Position numbers and translations under genes: made by a program
The notes under the pieces: generated by a model
Told to the model about the DNA's origin: nothing
Seen by the model: the letters and a program-made list of their open reading frames with translations, nothing else
The model's database searches: none
In this document: positions 7,528-17,832 of the stretch, one piece after another
Layout: each line of letters begins with the position of its first letter
Numbering within the stretch: the stretch's first letter is position 1
Source of the DNA: Pseudomonas sp. B28(2017)
GTDB lineage: Bacteria; Pseudomonadota; Gammaproteobacteria; Pseudomonadales; Pseudomonadaceae
NCBI RefSeq assembly: GCF_002113025.1
Contig: NZ_NEJH01000003.1
Span: 648,785-712,784 of the forward strand
Length of the DNA stretch: 64,000 bases
Reading direction: 5' to 3'

Positions 7528-9375
7528 TCACTCGTCGAGGAAGGAGCGCAGATGCTCGCTTCTCGTCGGGTGGCGCAGCTTGCGCAGCGCCTTGGCTTCG
7601 ATTTGACGAATCCGCTCACGGGTCACGTCGAACTGCTTGCCAACCTCTTCGAGAGTGTGGTCGGTATTCATGTCGATACCGAAACGCATGCGCAGTACCT
7701 TGGCTTCACGGGCAGTGAGGCCGGACAGCACTTCGCGAGTCGCTTCCTTAAGGCTCTCAACGGTTGCAACATCGATTGGCGACTGCATGGTCGAGTCTTC
7801 GATGAAGTCACCCAGATGGGAGTCTTCGTCATCACCGATCGGGGTTTCCATGGAGATCGGCTCTTTTGCGATCTTCAATACCTTGCGGATCTTGTCCTCA
7901 GGCATTTCCATGCGTTCGCCCAGCTCTTCCGGGGTCGGTTCGCGACCCATTTCCTGCAGCATCTGGCGGGAAATACGGTTGAGTTTGTTGATCGTCTCGA
8001 TCATGTGCACCGGAATACGAATGGTGCGGGCCTGGTCGGCGATCGAGCGAGTGATCGCCTGACGGATCCACCAGGTGGCATAAGTCGAGAATTTGTAGCC
8101 GCGACGGTATTCGAACTTGTCTACCGCTTTCATCAAGCCAATGTTGCCTTCCTGGATCAGATCGAGGAATTGCAGGCCACGGTTGGTGTACTTCTTGGCG
8201 ATCGAGATCACCAGACGCAAGTTGGCTTCAACCATCTCTTTCTTCGCGCGGCGGGCCTTGGCCTCACCGATCGACATGCGACGGTTGATGTCCTTGATTT
8301 CGACGATGGTCAAACCGGTTTCGATTTCCAGCGCGGTCAGCTTCTGCTGGCAACGGACGATGTCCGGCTGCAGGCGGCCAATGGCTTCAGCATATTTACC
8401 TTTGCCTTTGGCCAGGGTATCACTCCAGCTCTCGTCGACTTCGTTGCCCGGGAACTGGCGCAGGAAGTCCGCACGCGGCATGCGCGCATCACGAACGCAG
8501 AGCTGCATGATTGCGCGCTCTTGCTGACGCAGGCGATCCAGGGCGCTGCGAACACGCTCGACCAGGGCTTCGAATTGCTTCGGCACCAGTTTGATCGGCA
8601 TGAACAGATCGGCCAGGGCCAGCAACTCGGCAATCGCTGCCTTGTTGTGACGACCGTGCTTTTTCAGCGCCTTGCGGGTGATTTCCATCTGATCGGCCAC
8701 AGCGCCAAAACGCTGGGCGGCGATGATCGGATCCGGACCGCTTTCGGCTTCTTCTTCGTCATCCGAAGTTTCGGCGTCTTCGTCGTCGTCCGAGTCATCC
8801 GCTTTTGCGGCCTTTTCGTCAATCGGCGGCGGCACTTCTGCCGCAGGCGGTGCAATGCCGTCGTCCGGGTCGATATAACCGCTCAGGACGTCGGACAGGC
8901 GACCACCTTCGGTGGTGACGCGGGTGTACTCGGAGAGAATATGATCAACCGTGCCAGGGAAGTGCGCGATTGCGCTCATCACTTCACGGATGCCCTCTTC
9001 AATACGCTTGGCGATTTCGATTTCGCCTTCACGTGTGAGGAGCTCCACCGTACCCATTTCGCGCATGTACATGCGCACCGGGTCGGTAGTGCGACCAATG
9101 TCGGTCTCGACCGCAGCCAACGCTGCAGCGGCCTCTTCGGCTGCGGCTTCATCGGTATCGGCGTCGGCCAGCATAAGGGAATCCTTATCTGGCGCAACCT
9201 CGAATACGTTGATCCCCATGTCATTGATCATGCGGATGATGTCTTCCACCTGTTCCGGATCTGAAATATCCTCCGGCAGGTGGTCGTTGACCTCCGCGTA
9301 AGTCAGGTAGCCCTGCTCACGACCAAGTGTGATCAACTCTTTGATACGAGACTGCTGTTGCGCTTTTCCGGACAT
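7528..9375 (-). CDS. rpoD: RNA polymerase primary sigma factor RpoD (sigma-70)
   Basis: A 615-residue housekeeping sigma factor. Region 1.1 is at the N-terminus ([20 protein letters not shown]), then a long acidic non-conserved region (about 150-370, with a [13 protein letters not shown] run), regions 2.1-2.4 ([20 protein letters not shown] through [20 protein letters not shown], which read the -10 element), region 3, and region 4.2 ([20 protein letters not shown]) which reads the -35. The C-terminus [14 protein letters not shown] is typical of Pseudomonas. It is the last gene of the rpsU-dnaG-rpoD series, 67 nt after dnaG, and is followed by a strong terminator. Confidence 0.99.
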   Translation of the reverse strand: MSGKAQQQSRIKELITLGREQGYLTYAEVNDHLPEDISDPEQVEDIIRMINDMGINVFEVAPDKDSLMLADADTDEAAAEEAAAALAAVETDIGRTTDPVRMYMREMGTVELLTREGEIEIAKRIEEGIREVMSAIAHFPGTVDHILSEYTRVTTEGGRLSDVLSGYIDPDDGIAPPAAEVPPPIDEKAAKADDSDDDEDAETSDDEEEAESGPDPIIAAQRFGAVADQMEITRKALKKHGRHNKAAIAELLALADLFMPIKLVPKQFEALVERVRSALDRLRQQERAIMQLCVRDARMPRADFLRQFPGNEVDESWSDTLAKGKGKYAEAIGRLQPDIVRCQQKLTALEIETGLTIVEIKDINRRMSIGEAKARRAKKEMVEANLRLVISIAKKYTNRGLQFLDLIQEGNIGLMKAVDKFEYRRGYKFSTYATWWIRQAITRSIADQARTIRIPVHMIETINKLNRISRQMLQEMGREPTPEELGERMEMPEDKIRKVLKIAKEPISMETPIGDDEDSHLGDFIEDSTMQSPIDVATVESLKEATREVLSGLTAREAKVLRMRFGIDMNTDHTLEEVGKQFDVTRERIRQIEAKALRKLRHPTRSEHLRSFLDE

Positions 9376-9442
9376 AACACCCTATCCACTGAAGGTCTTG
9401 GCGGGCAAAAAACAAGCCGAGGATTATACCTGAGCTATGACC

Positions 9443-11410
9443 TCACGCGCCAGTTGAGGTCGGGTTTGATGCGGAAACATTGCGACTCAAGAGGTCGCGC
9501 AGTTGATTTTTCTCTTCGCTGGTCAATTCGCTTTGACGCGCTTTTCTAAGAAGTTGTTCCAGGTTTCGCTCGCGTTGACGGGCTGACAAGCTAGTAATGG
9601 TGTCGAAAAACTGTTGTTCAAGGTTGTCTCCATCAATCAGCCACTCCTTTTCCGCCAGGGCCTTGAGCAGGCGGCCTTGTTCTGTGCCGTGCCAGCGCGC
9701 AATCAGTTGAATTGAGTTTAGCTTGGGATTCTTCTGTACGGCTTCGAGTAGCGCCACCAGCAATTGTGTGTTGGTGTGGTCCTCGGCGGCGAAGTGCCCG
9801 GCATCCTCGACTTTTTCGGCCAGTTGCGGGTGATGCAGCAGCGTGCGCAAGGCGGCGAGGGTCGGTGGTTCTACGGCGGCGGGCACCCGTGGCGCGCGGG
9901 GTTGATCGCGATCACCGCCCCGTTTGCCATTCTTGTCCCACGGTTTCTTGTCCCATTTCTTGCCTCCTGCACCGGGTTTCTTCGGCGTCCATTCCTGCTG
10001 CGGCACATACATTTCCTGTGCCTGCGGCTGATGATAGTCGCTGTAATCGGGCATTGCGTCGTAATCGATGCCTGGGTCGTAGGCCGGCGGCGCTTCTTGC
10101 GGGGCGCTTTGTGCCAGCTGGCTCACCGCTTCGCCGCTCAGGCCGGTGATTTCGCTCAGGCGCTGACGCATCAAGGTGCGCAGGTTGGCGCCCGGGACTT
10201 TGTCGATCAACGGCGCGGCGAGGGTAGCCATGTGGGCCTTGCCCTCAAGCGAGCGCGGGTCGGCTTCTTCTGTCAGTTGCTGGAAGAAGTAATCGGCCAG
10301 AGGCTGCGCGTGCTGGTTGATGCGTGCGCGGAAGGCATCGGTGCCTTCGGAGCGGACCAGGGTGTCCGGGTCTTCGCCCTCGGGCAGGAACAGAAAGCGT
10401 GCACGACGACCGTCCTGCAAGCTTGAAAGTGTCGCCTCCAGTGCCCGCCATGCAGCATTACGACCGGCCTGATCGCCGTCGAAACAGAACAATACGCTGG
10501 GCACGACGCGAAACAGTCGCTTGAGGTGTTCCTCGCTGGTGGCGGTGCCCAGGGTCGCGACGGCATTGCGCAGGCCTTGCTGGGCCAGGGCAATGACGTC
10601 CATGTAACCCTCGACGACGATGATCTCGTCGAGATTGCGGTTGGTCTTGCGCGCCTCGTACAGGCCGTAGAGTTCCTGGCCTTTATGGAAAACCGGGGTT
10701 TCCGGGGAGTTCAGATACTTCGGCTTGTCGTCGCCCAATACCCGGCCGCCAAAGGCGATGACGCGCCCGCGACTGTCGCGGATCGGGAACATTACGCGGT
10801 CACGGAAGCGGTCGTAACGTTTACCGCTTTCGGCGTTTTCGATCAGCAGGCCGGCATCAATCATGGCTTTTTGTTGCAGGGTATCGCTGCTCAAGTGTTT
10901 GAACAGGTTATCCCAGCCAGGCGGAGCAAAGCCGAGGCCGAAGTCCCGGGCGATTTCGCCAGTCAGCCCGCGACCTTTCAGGTAATCCACGGCGGCCTTG
11001 CGCGATGGGTGGCTTTTCAGGGCCTGTCGATAAAAGTCGGCAGCGGCACTGAGTAGCGGATACAGCGGCGAATCGGTTGGCTGTCGCGGTTTGTGCGGCC
11101 GGCCGCTTTCTTCGCGGGGGACTTCCATGCCGGCGGCTTTGGCCAGTTCTTCGACGGCCTGGACGAAATCCAGGTTGTCGTGGTCCATGATGAAGCCGAG
11201 GGCGTTGCCGCCAGCGCCGCAGCCGAAACAGTAATAGAACTGCTTGTCGGGGCTGACGCTGAACGATGGAGTCTTTTCTTTGTGAAACGGGCAGCAGGCG
11301 GTGTGGTTCTTGCCCGCCTTTTTCAGTTGCAGGCGCGAGCTGACCACGTCGACGATGTCGGTGCGGTTCAGAAGGTCGTCAATGAAGCTCTGGGGAATTA
11401 GCCCGGCCAT
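9443..11410 (-). CDS. dnaG: DNA primase DnaG
   Basis: Primase that synthesises RNA primers at the replication fork and binds DnaB helicase. About 655 residues from MAGLIPQSF. A CHC2 zinc finger (CCPFHKEKTPSFSV and YYCFGCGAGGNAL) is at 39-70, the TOPRIM catalytic core contains VVEGYMDVIAL and LFCFDGDQAGRNA, and the C-terminal helicase-interaction domain follows a charged linker rich in Lys, Gly and Asp (roughly 440-510). The frame is open to 11470, but the start at 11410 gives the N-terminus shared by Pseudomonas DnaG; a weak GAGAA lies upstream. It lies between rpsU and rpoD as in the classical macromolecular synthesis operon. Confidence 0.98.
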   Translation of the reverse strand: MAGLIPQSFIDDLLNRTDIVDVVSSRLQLKKAGKNHTACCPFHKEKTPSFSVSPDKQFYYCFGCGAGGNALGFIMDHDNLDFVQAVEELAKAAGMEVPREESGRPHKPRQPTDSPLYPLLSAAADFYRQALKSHPSRKAAVDYLKGRGLTGEIARDFGLGFAPPGWDNLFKHLSSDTLQQKAMIDAGLLIENAESGKRYDRFRDRVMFPIRDSRGRVIAFGGRVLGDDKPKYLNSPETPVFHKGQELYGLYEARKTNRNLDEIIVVEGYMDVIALAQQGLRNAVATLGTATSEEHLKRLFRVVPSVLFCFDGDQAGRNAAWRALEATLSSLQDGRRARFLFLPEGEDPDTLVRSEGTDAFRARINQHAQPLADYFFQQLTEEADPRSLEGKAHMATLAAPLIDKVPGANLRTLMRQRLSEITGLSGEAVSQLAQSAPQEAPPAYDPGIDYDAMPDYSDYHQPQAQEMYVPQQEWTPKKPGAGGKKWDKKPWDKNGKRGGDRDQPRAPRVPAAVEPPTLAALRTLLHHPQLAEKVEDAGHFAAEDHTNTQLLVALLEAVQKNPKLNSIQLIARWHGTEQGRLLKALAEKEWLIDGDNLEQQFFDTITSLSARQRERNLEQLLRKARQSELTSEEKNQLRDLLSRNVSASNPTSTGA

Positions 11411-11837
11411 GGCGTTCTCGTCATCTGCGCTGAAAGGAACCCGAAACGTACGGCGACCATACGCGGTCATTGTTTGAGGCGCGCAAAGTGTGCGGCTCGA
11501 CCAGTGTCGTCTGCGTAATCGCTGTCGGGAAGTGTATCTGCCGAAAATTCACTGACGTTAATGCCAATCAGTATTCGACTGTTTGAATGTGTTGCGCTGA
11601 ATCCGCTGCGGCCAATCATAGGCCTCGGATAGCTTATCATCTGGCACGCAAGCAGGTGCCTTGGGCTGATCGTCGTGAGAGGAATCAGTGGGTGTGCTCG
11701 TCAGTAGCCTTGAAAGGCTCGTCAGAAAAGACGTGCACCGCTGGCAAAAGAGCCAGGTCTGACGCGGTGAAGCAGATTTGTCTCGGTCGCGTCTGCGGCT
11801 TTGACGGTGAAGCATCAAGCGTTTTACGCAAATGCCA
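11411..11837. other. Long non-coding gap between rpsU and dnaG
   Basis: About 430 bases without a convincing gene on either strand. Short open frames exist (for instance minus 11558-11818) but their products are low-complexity and show no family motif. In P. aeruginosa a GatB/YqeY-type gene (about 150 codons) occupies this place; I see no YqeY sequence or remnant here. The gap holds a 9-base direct repeat GCTCGTCAG (11696-11704 and 11717-11725) flanking the small palindrome AGCCTTGAAAGGCT (11706-11719). A dnaG promoter is presumably here, but I cannot assign it. Confidence 0.6.
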
Positions 11838-11863
11838 TAAGCCCGGCTGAGGGCCGGGCTTGG
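11838..11863 (-). terminator. Hairpin terminator downstream of rpsU
   Basis: AAGCCCGGC-CCTCA-GCCGGGCTT (minus strand) forms a strong stem about 30 nt beyond the rpsU stop. The following T tract is poor, so read-through into dnaG is plausible, as in the E. coli operon where an internal terminator lowers dnaG expression. Confidence 0.7.
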
Positions 11864-11890
11864 CAGAAGCTTGCTACGATCGTCTGTGTA

Positions 11891-12106
11891 TTAGTACAGA
11901 CGAACGGCGCGGCGCTGTTCGCGCTGAACTTTCTTGGCGTGACGCTTAACAGCAGCTGCTGCTTTGCGCTTACGCTCAGAAGTTGGCTTCTCGTAAAATT
12001 CGCGGCTACGAACTTCAGCCAGTACACCGGCTTTTTCGCAGGAGCGCTTGAAACGACGCAGAGCTACGTCGAAGGGTTCGTTCTCTTTTACTTTGACGGC
12101 TGGCAT
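11891..12106 (-). CDS. rpsU: 30S ribosomal protein S21
   Basis: A 71-residue very basic protein beginning [20 protein letters not shown] and ending [15 protein letters not shown], the exact length and character of bacterial bS21, which sits on the 30S platform and helps 16S-mRNA pairing during initiation. It is divergent from tsaD across about 200 bases, with a recognisable promoter upstream, and is the first gene of the leftward rpsU-dnaG-rpoD series. Confidence 0.99.
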
Positions 12107-12189
12107 CCAGAGCTACCTTCATTCATTACCGGGGTCAACATCCTCGCGGCAAAAGAGCACTTGAAGACGTCGGTTTTTAAGGGTTGCGG

Positions 12190-12218
12190 ATGTTAACCCC
12201 TCAACGCTCGGAATGCAA
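12190..12218 (-). promoter_or_regulatory. Sigma-70 promoter of rpsU
   Basis: On the minus strand TTGCAT (12213-12218) and TAACAT (12190-12195) are separated by 17 nt, a good match to -35 and -10 elements. Transcription would start about 75-80 nt before the rpsU ATG. Confidence 0.5.
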
Positions 12219-12305
12219 AGCCTCTGATCGAAAACCGCTGGTCGGGGCATCACGCGACGACTATTATGCGCGCCTTCGAATTCAGCCTAAACAAGGCGCA
12301 AACCC

Positions 12306-13331
12306 ATGCTAGTACTGGGATTAGAAACCTCCTGCGACGAAACCGGTGTCGCACTTTACGACAGTGAGCGCGGCCTGCTGGCCGATGCGCTGTTCAGTCA
12401 GATCGACCTGCACCGCGCCTATGGCGGCGTAGTGCCTGAGCTGGCTTCGCGCGATCACGTCAAACGCATGCTGCCCTTGATTCGTCAGGTGTTGGCCGAG
12501 GCCGACTGCGTGCCGACCGAGATCGATGCGATCGCCTACACCGCGGGTCCTGGCCTGGTGGGCGCGTTGCTGGTAGGGGCTTCCTGTGCTCAGGCGCTGG
12601 CCTTTGCCTGGGGCATTCCGGCCCTCGGCGTGCATCACATGGAAGGCCACTTGCTGGCGCCGATGCTGGAGTCGCAACCGCCGGAGTTTCCGTTCGTCGC
12701 TTTGTTAGTGTCAGGTGGCCATACGCAACTGGTTCAGGTCGACGGAATCGGTCAGTACACACTCCTGGGCGAGACCCTGGATGACGCTGCCGGCGAAGCC
12801 TTCGACAAGACGGCCAAGATGATGGGCCTCAATTATCCGGGCGGACCGGAGATCGCTCGCCTTGCGGAGCAGGGCGTTGCAGGACGTTTCATCTTCCCGC
12901 GTCCGATGTGCGACCGCCCTGGCGTTGATTTCAGCTTCAGTGGCCTGAAAACCTTTGCGTTGAATACCTGGCAGCAGTGCGTCAGCGCCGGGGGCGACGG
13001 CGAGCAAGCCCGTTGCGACATCGCGCTGGCGTTCCAGCAGGCCGTGGTGGAGACTTTGACCATCAAGTGCAAGCGTGCCCTGAAAGCCGCTGGCATGAAG
13101 CGCCTGGTGATCGCTGGCGGTGTCAGTGCCAACAAGGCGTTGCGCACTTCTCTGGAGAAAATGCTCGGCGACATGAAGGGCGATGTGTTCTATGCCCGTC
13201 CGCAGTTCTGCACCGACAACGGCGCGATGATCGCTTTTGCTGGCTGTCAGCGCTTGCAGGCCGGTCAGCAGGAAAGTCTGGCGATCAGCGTGCAGGCGCG
13301 TTGGCCGATGGAACAATTGTCGGCGTTGTGA
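12306..13331 (+). CDS. tsaD: tRNA N6-adenosine threonylcarbamoyltransferase TsaD
   Basis: A 341-residue ASKHA-fold enzyme (formerly Gcp) that, with TsaB, TsaE and TsaC-made threonylcarbamoyl-AMP, makes the t6A37 modification of ANN-decoding tRNAs. Family markers: [19 protein letters not shown] at the N-terminus, metal-binding [10 protein letters not shown] near residue 111, [39 protein letters not shown], and a C-terminal [13 protein letters not shown]. The length is normal. It is divergent from rpsU and convergent with plsY, whose stop is 23 nt away. Confidence 0.99.
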   Translation: MLVLGLETSCDETGVALYDSERGLLADALFSQIDLHRAYGGVVPELASRDHVKRMLPLIRQVLAEADCVPTEIDAIAYTAGPGLVGALLVGASCAQALAFAWGIPALGVHHMEGHLLAPMLESQPPEFPFVALLVSGGHTQLVQVDGIGQYTLLGETLDDAAGEAFDKTAKMMGLNYPGGPEIARLAEQGVAGRFIFPRPMCDRPGVDFSFSGLKTFALNTWQQCVSAGGDGEQARCDIALAFQQAVVETLTIKCKRALKAAGMKRLVIAGGVSANKALRTSLEKMLGDMKGDVFYARPQFCTDNGAMIAFAGCQRLQAGQQESLAISVQARWPMEQLSAL

Positions 13332-13354
13332 TGAGTGGCGCGCATGCCCGGCAA

Positions 13355-13924
13355 CTAAAAATGCCGTTCGCGCCCGGCAAACAGGTCGCGTAGATTGCCG
13401 CGATGACGCCAGACGATCAGCCCGGTGAGCGTGCTCATGGGCAGCAGGGCCGCCGGTTCTTGCCAGGCCAGCAAAGGCAGGGTCAGCGGCGTGGCGATCA
13501 GGGCGGCCAGGGAGCTGGTGCGGGTCAGGTAGAACGTCAAGAGCCAGGCGCAGACCGCCAGAAGGGCTGCGGGCGGGTACAGTCCCAGCAACATGCCGGC
13601 AGCGGTGGCGACACCCTTGCCGCCGCGAAAGCGGAAGTACAACGGAAACAGGTGGCCGATGACGGCATAGACGCCGATCCAGGCCTGCTCCTGCTGCGAA
13701 AGGCCCGCAAGACGCGCAATCAGTACCGGCAGCAGGCCTTTGCAAAGGTCGCCGAGCAGGGTCAGGATGGCGAGTTTCTTGCCGGCCAGGCGCAACATGT
13801 TGGTGGCGCCGGCATTGCCCGAGCCACTCATTCGCGGATCGGGGTTACCGGTCAGGCGGCTGAGCAAAATGGCGAAGGACAGAGAGCCGAGCAGGTAGGC
13901 GAGGATCGCCAATAACCAAAACAT
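13355..13924 (-). CDS. plsY: Glycerol-3-phosphate acyltransferase PlsY
   Basis: A 189-residue integral membrane protein that acylates glycerol-3-phosphate from acyl-phosphate, the first step of phospholipid synthesis with PlsX. It has about five hydrophobic helices. The three PlsY motifs are visible: [17 protein letters not shown] (catalytic loop 1), [19 protein letters not shown] (Gly-rich motif 2) and [18 protein letters not shown] near the C-terminus (motif 3). It is divergent from folB across a short gap. Confidence 0.98.
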   Translation of the reverse strand: MFWLLAILAYLLGSLSFAILLSRLTGNPDPRMSGSGNAGATNMLRLAGKKLAILTLLGDLCKGLLPVLIARLAGLSQQEQAWIGVYAVIGHLFPLYFRFRGGKGVATAAGMLLGLYPPAALLAVCAWLLTFYLTRTSSLAALIATPLTLPLLAWQEPAALLPMSTLTGLIVWRHRGNLRDLFAGRERHF

Positions 13925-13998
13925 GCTAACTATTCCGGGCGAGGAAGCCCTGATTCTAACGGCGCATTGCGCCCTTGTCGTGTAGCGGAGAGAAGTGC

Positions 13999-14355
13999 TT
14001 GGACAGAGTGTTTATCGAGGGCCTGGAAGTCGACACGGTGATTGGTGCCTACGACTGGGAACGAGGCATCCGACAGTGCTTGCGTCTAGATCTGAGCTTC
14101 GCCTGGGATAATCGCCCGGCCGCAGCCGGTGATGACCTGACCCTGGCGCTCGACTACGCCAGTGTTTCCTCGCGCATCCAGGCATTTGCCGAGCAGGCGC
14201 AATTCCAGCTGGTCGAGACCTTTGCCGAGCGTCTGGTTGAAGTGTTGATGAGCGAATTCAAAATCACCTGGATGCGCCTGAAACTGACCAAGCCCGGCGC
14301 CGTCCCGGCTGCCACTGGCGGTGTGGGCGTGGAGATCGAGCGCGGATGTCGCTGA
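13999..14355 (+). CDS. folB: Dihydroneopterin aldolase FolB
   Basis: A 118-residue enzyme of folate synthesis that splits 7,8-dihydroneopterin to hydroxymethyl-dihydropterin and glycolaldehyde. The core [20 protein letters not shown] and the C-terminal [20 protein letters not shown] are typical; Glu and Tyr active-site positions fall in IGAYDWER and KPGAV regions. I place the start at TTG 13999-14001, 6-7 nt after GGAGAG; an upstream in-frame ATG exists (13975 region frame) but would add residues not found in the family and has no better ribosome site. It overlaps folK by 10 nt, so the two are translationally coupled. Confidence 0.95.
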   Translation: MDRVFIEGLEVDTVIGAYDWERGIRQCLRLDLSFAWDNRPAAAGDDLTLALDYASVSSRIQAFAEQAQFQLVETFAERLVEVLMSEFKITWMRLKLTKPGAVPAATGGVGVEIERGCR

Positions 14356-14873
14356 CTCAGGTATACCTCGGGCTCGGTAGCAATATCGAGCGTGAAACCC
14401 ATTTGCGGGCGGGGCTCGATGCGTTGGCGGCGTTCCTTGTCGATATCCGCTGTTCGGCGGTTTTCGAAAGTCAGCCGGTGGGTATCAAGAGCGGGCCGTT
14501 CTTCAATTTCGTGGTGTCGGCGTATACCGATCTGCCGCTCATGGAGCTGGATCGCCGGTTGAAGTTCATTGAGGCCGATAACGGCCGATATGCACCGGAT
14601 CGCCGAGGTTTGCCCCTGGATATCGACGTATTGCTGTTCGGTGATCTGGCGGGCAACTTCGATGGCCTGATCTTGCCGCGGGCAGAAATTCTGAAAAATG
14701 CTTTTGTTCTGTGGCCGTTGTCGTTGATAGCGCCGGACCGCGTGCACCCGGGTGTAGGAAAAAGTTTCGCCACGTTGTGGGCTGAATCGCAGATCGATCA
14801 GGTGCTGGCGCCGGTGGCTTTCGAATGGCACGGTGAGCAACTGACGCCTTCAGATTTGATGTGGGCCGACTGA
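14346..14873 (+). CDS. folK: Hydroxymethyl-dihydropterin pyrophosphokinase FolK
   Basis: A 175-residue enzyme that transfers pyrophosphate from ATP to 6-hydroxymethyl-7,8-dihydropterin, directly downstream of the FolB reaction. It begins VYLGLGSNIERETHLRAGLDAL; the HPPK signature is seen in YAPDRRGLPLDIDVLLFGD (D-x-D metal ligands), and PHPR-like chemistry in LILPRAEILKNAFVLWPL. The start ATG lies within the 3' end of folB (10-nt overlap). It is followed by an inverted REP pair and convergent with cca. Confidence 0.98.
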   Translation: MSLTQVYLGLGSNIERETHLRAGLDALAAFLVDIRCSAVFESQPVGIKSGPFFNFVVSAYTDLPLMELDRRLKFIEADNGRYAPDRRGLPLDIDVLLFGDLAGNFDGLILPRAEILKNAFVLWPLSLIAPDRVHPGVGKSFATLWAESQIDQVLAPVAFEWHGEQLTPSDLMWAD

Positions 14874-14875
14874 CG

Positions 14876-14971
14876 CCTTCGCGGGCAAGTCGGATCGCCG
14901 CGCCGCCGCTCCCACAAGTGTTGCGCTGAACCTTGTGGGAGCGGGCTTGCTCCGGGCGGCGCTCCGACGAA
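14876..14971. repeat. Inverted REP pair between folK and cca
   Basis: Two copies of the fluorescens-type REP in opposite orientation: CCGCTCCCACAAG (ending 14918) and CTTGTGGGAGCGG (14931-14943) are 13-base reverse complements, with the outer arms CGCCTTCGCGGGC and CGACGAAG. The pair lies between convergent genes. Confidence 0.75.
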
Positions 14972-14976
14972 GCTTT

Positions 14977-16206
14977 TCAGGTCGATGTACTTTCCTTGTA
15001 AGCCTTCAGCGCCTTCAGTCGCTCGCGCTTGATCGCCTCCCCCAGCTCCGGTCCCTTGAAGCCTTTCTCCAGCAACGGCTGAACCGCCACGCTGCGAGCA
15101 GCGGTTGCCGCGCCGCGCAAATAATCCGCTTGTGGATAATTTCTTTCTTCCAGTCCTTTGCGTCCACGCGCATCCATCTCGCATGCCGCGATGAACTCCT
15201 CGAACCGCTGTGGCCGACGGTAAACGTCGAAGCTTTGCAGCAACTCCAGCAATGTCGATGGCTTCAGCTCAAGGGCGCGATGCCCGTGGGTGTGATACTC
15301 GCCCACCAGCACGGCCAGTTCCTGGCAGTCTCTGGGCACCTTGAAGCGTTCATTGACCGCTTTTATCAGCTTCAGCCCCTTGAACTCGTGGGCAATGTGT
15401 TGCGGCCATTCCTCCTCCGGCGTCAGGCCCTTGCCCAGGTCGTGCAGTAGGCAGGCCCAGCGCACGGTCAGCGGCTGTTTGTGTATGGCGGCTTGCTGCA
15501 AAACGCTCAGGGTGTGTACGCCTGTATCGATTTCCGGGTGGTGGGCTGGTGGTTGCGGTACGCCAAACAGTGAGTCGACCTCTGGCATCAGTACCTTGAG
15601 GGCGTCGCATGCGCGCAAAACCTCAATAAACACCTGTGGCTGATCTTCCATCAGGGCGCGGGAAACTTCCTTCCAACTGCGCTCCGGGGTTAGCGCCTCA
15701 AGCTCGCCTGACTCGCTGAGCTGGCGCATCAGTTCCAGGGTTTCCGGGGCGACGGTAAAGCCCAGTGCGGCATACCGCGCCGCAAAGCGGGCAACGCGCA
15801 GGACCCGGAGCGGATCTTCGGCAAATGCCGGGGAAACATGGCGCAGCAGGCGCGCTTCGAGATCGCGCTGGCCGTGGTACGGGTCAGTCAGGTTCTGCTG
15901 ATCGTCTTCGGCCATGGCGTTAATGGTCAGGTCGCGACGGATCAAGTCTTCTTCGAGGGTGACTTCAGGGCTGGCGTGAAAAGTGAACCCGCCGTAGCCG
16001 CGTCCGCTTTTGCGCTCGGTGCGGGCGAGGGCGTATTCCTCACCGCTTTTAGGATGAAGAAACACCGGGAAATCCGCACCTACCGGACGGAAACCCTTGG
16101 CGAGCATTTCTTCGGTAGTGGCGCCGACCACTACCCAGTCGATATCAGTGACCGGTTTGCCCAGCAAGCGATCGCGTACCGCGCCGCCGACTTTATAGAT
16201 CCGCAT
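14977..16206 (-). CDS. cca: Multifunctional CCA tRNA nucleotidyltransferase
   Basis: A 409-residue protein that adds or repairs the 3' CCA of tRNAs. The N-terminal nucleotidyltransferase fold has [20 protein letters not shown] with the DxD metal site, followed by [10 protein letters not shown]; a C-terminal HD domain ([19 protein letters not shown]) accounts for the phosphohydrolase activities of long gamma-proteobacterial CCA enzymes. The ATG is preceded by a strong GGAGG 6 nt upstream. It is a monocistronic unit between the convergent folK and the ycgB stress gene. Confidence 0.98.
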   Translation of the reverse strand: MRIYKVGGAVRDRLLGKPVTDIDWVVVGATTEEMLAKGFRPVGADFPVFLHPKSGEEYALARTERKSGRGYGGFTFHASPEVTLEEDLIRRDLTINAMAEDDQQNLTDPYHGQRDLEARLLRHVSPAFAEDPLRVLRVARFAARYAALGFTVAPETLELMRQLSESGELEALTPERSWKEVSRALMEDQPQVFIEVLRACDALKVLMPEVDSLFGVPQPPAHHPEIDTGVHTLSVLQQAAIHKQPLTVRWACLLHDLGKGLTPEEEWPQHIAHEFKGLKLIKAVNERFKVPRDCQELAVLVGEYHTHGHRALELKPSTLLELLQSFDVYRRPQRFEEFIAACEMDARGRKGLEERNYPQADYLRGAATAARSVAVQPLLEKGFKGPELGEAIKRERLKALKAYKESTST

Positions 16207-16269
16207 AAAAAACCTCCGTTAGCTCGACAGGATAACCGTTGCGTCGGGCTTTCGGAGGCCGAAACAGTA

Positions 16270-17832
16270 TCAAAGATGAATGACAGCCAGGTCCAGGCGG
16301 CCGTAATCGCCTTCGCTGTGCTCGCTTCTGGGGGGGACGTGATGGGTTTTCATTACCTGGTCTCCTTGCAGGGTCTCCAGGTGAATGTCGAAGCCCCACA
16401 GGCGGTGCAGATGCTTGAGCACTTCCTCGGTGGACTCTCCCAGCGGTTTGCGGTCGTGTTGCTGGTGACGCAGGGTCAGGGAGCGATCACCGCGCCGGTC
16501 GATGCTGTAGATCTGCACGTTGGGTTCGCGATTGCCCAGGTTGTACTGAGCTGCGAGGGTTTCACGGATGATGCGGTAGCCGCCTTCGTCGTGAATGGCG
16601 GGCACCAGCAGGTCGTCCTTCTGGTCGTCATCGAGAATGCTGAACAGCTTCAGGTCACGGATCACCTTGGGTGACAGGTACTGCAGGATGAAACTCTCAT
16701 CCTTGAAGCTGCTCATGGCAAACTTGATGGTCGACAGCCAGTCGGAGCCGGCTATTTCCGGGAACCAGCGGCGATCCTCTTCCGTAGGGTGTTCGCACAT
16801 GCGACGGATGTCGCGGTACATGGCAAAACCCAGGGCGTACGGATTGATACCGCTGTAGTAGGGGCTATCGAAGCCCGGCTGGAATACCACGCTGGTGTGG
16901 GACGTCAGGAACTCCATCATGAAGCCGTCGGTGACCAGGCCCTCGTCGTACAGGTCGTTCATCAGGGTGTAGTGCCAAAACGTGGCCCAACCTTCATTCA
17001 TCACTTGGGTTTGACGCTGTGGATAAAAATACTGGGCGATCTTGCGCACGATGCGCACGATTTCCCGCTGCCATGGCTCCAGCAGTGGCGCATGTTTTTC
17101 GATGAAGTACAGGATGTTTTCCTGAGGTTCGGCGGGGAAGCGTGCGTTGTCCTTTTCGCTGAACTTGTCCGCGCCCTTGGGAATGGTTCGCCAAAGATCG
17201 TTGATCTGTTTCTGCAAATGCTCTTCCCGGTCCTTTTGCCGACGACGCTCTTCTTCCGCGGAGATCGGATACGGGCGTTTGTAGCGGTCGACACCATAGT
17301 TCATCAGTGCATGGCAGGAGTCGAGCAAGTCCTCGACCGCGTCGATACCGTGGCGCTCTTCGCATTGCATGATGTACTGCTTGGCAAACACCAGGTAATC
17401 GATGATCGAGCTGGCGTCGGTCCAGGTGCGGAACAGGTAATTGCCTTTGAAAAAGCTGTTGTGCCCGTAGCAGGCATGGGCCACCACCAGCGCCTGCATG
17501 CAGATGGTGTTTTCTTCCATCAGGTAGGCGATGCACGGGTCGGAGTTGATCACGATCTCGTACGCCAGCCCCATCTGGCCGCGAGTGTAGGATTTTTCAG
17601 TGCTGAGGAAATGTTTGCCGTAGGACCAGTGGTGATAACCCAGCGGCATACCGACGGAGGCATAGGCGTCCATCATCTGTTCGGCGGTGATTACTTCGAT
17701 CTGGTTAGGGTACGTATCGAGGGCGTAGCCGGCCGCAATACGACTGATTTCGCGGTCATACGCCTGAATCAGCTCGAACGTCCATTCGGAGCCGGTGGAA
17801 ATGGGTTGGCGCTTCTGCTCTTTGGCGGTCAT
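16270..17832 (-). CDS. ycgB: SpoVR family protein (YcgB)
   Basis: A 520-residue cytosolic protein of the SpoVR/YcgB family. Family-typical stretches include [50 protein letters not shown] (His/Cys-rich), [20 protein letters not shown] and [16 protein letters not shown]. The biochemical activity is not established. In E. coli and Pseudomonas the gene is found with prkA and yeaH and induced by nutrient stress; the same trio is present here. The ATG overlaps the yeaH stop by 4 nt (17829-17832), showing translational coupling. Confidence 0.95.
   Translation of the reverse strand: MTAKEQKRQPISTGSEWTFELIQAYDREISRIAAGYALDTYPNQIEVITAEQMMDAYASVGMPLGYHHWSYGKHFLSTEKSYTRGQMGLAYEIVINSDPCIAYLMEENTICMQALVVAHACYGHNSFFKGNYLFRTWTDASSIIDYLVFAKQYIMQCEERHGIDAVEDLLDSCHALMNYGVDRYKRPYPISAEEERRRQKDREEHLQKQINDLWRTIPKGADKFSEKDNARFPAEPQENILYFIEKHAPLLEPWQREIVRIVRKIAQYFYPQRQTQVMNEGWATFWHYTLMNDLYDEGLVTDGFMMEFLTSHTSVVFQPGFDSPYYSGINPYALGFAMYRDIRRMCEHPTEEDRRWFPEIAGSDWLSTIKFAMSSFKDESFILQYLSPKVIRDLKLFSILDDDQKDDLLVPAIHDEGGYRIIRETLAAQYNLGNREPNVQIYSIDRRGDRSLTLRHQQHDRKPLGESTEEVLKHLHRLWGFDIHLETLQGDQVMKTHHVPPRSEHSEGDYGRLDLAVIHL

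Noticed and set aside
7552..9264. A 570-codon plus-strand frame opposite rpoD
   Set aside because: Shadow frame; rpoD is certain on the other strand.
11558..11818. An 86-codon minus-strand frame in the rpsU-dnaG gap
   Set aside because: Product is compositionally odd, unlike YqeY, and has no ribosome site or family motif.
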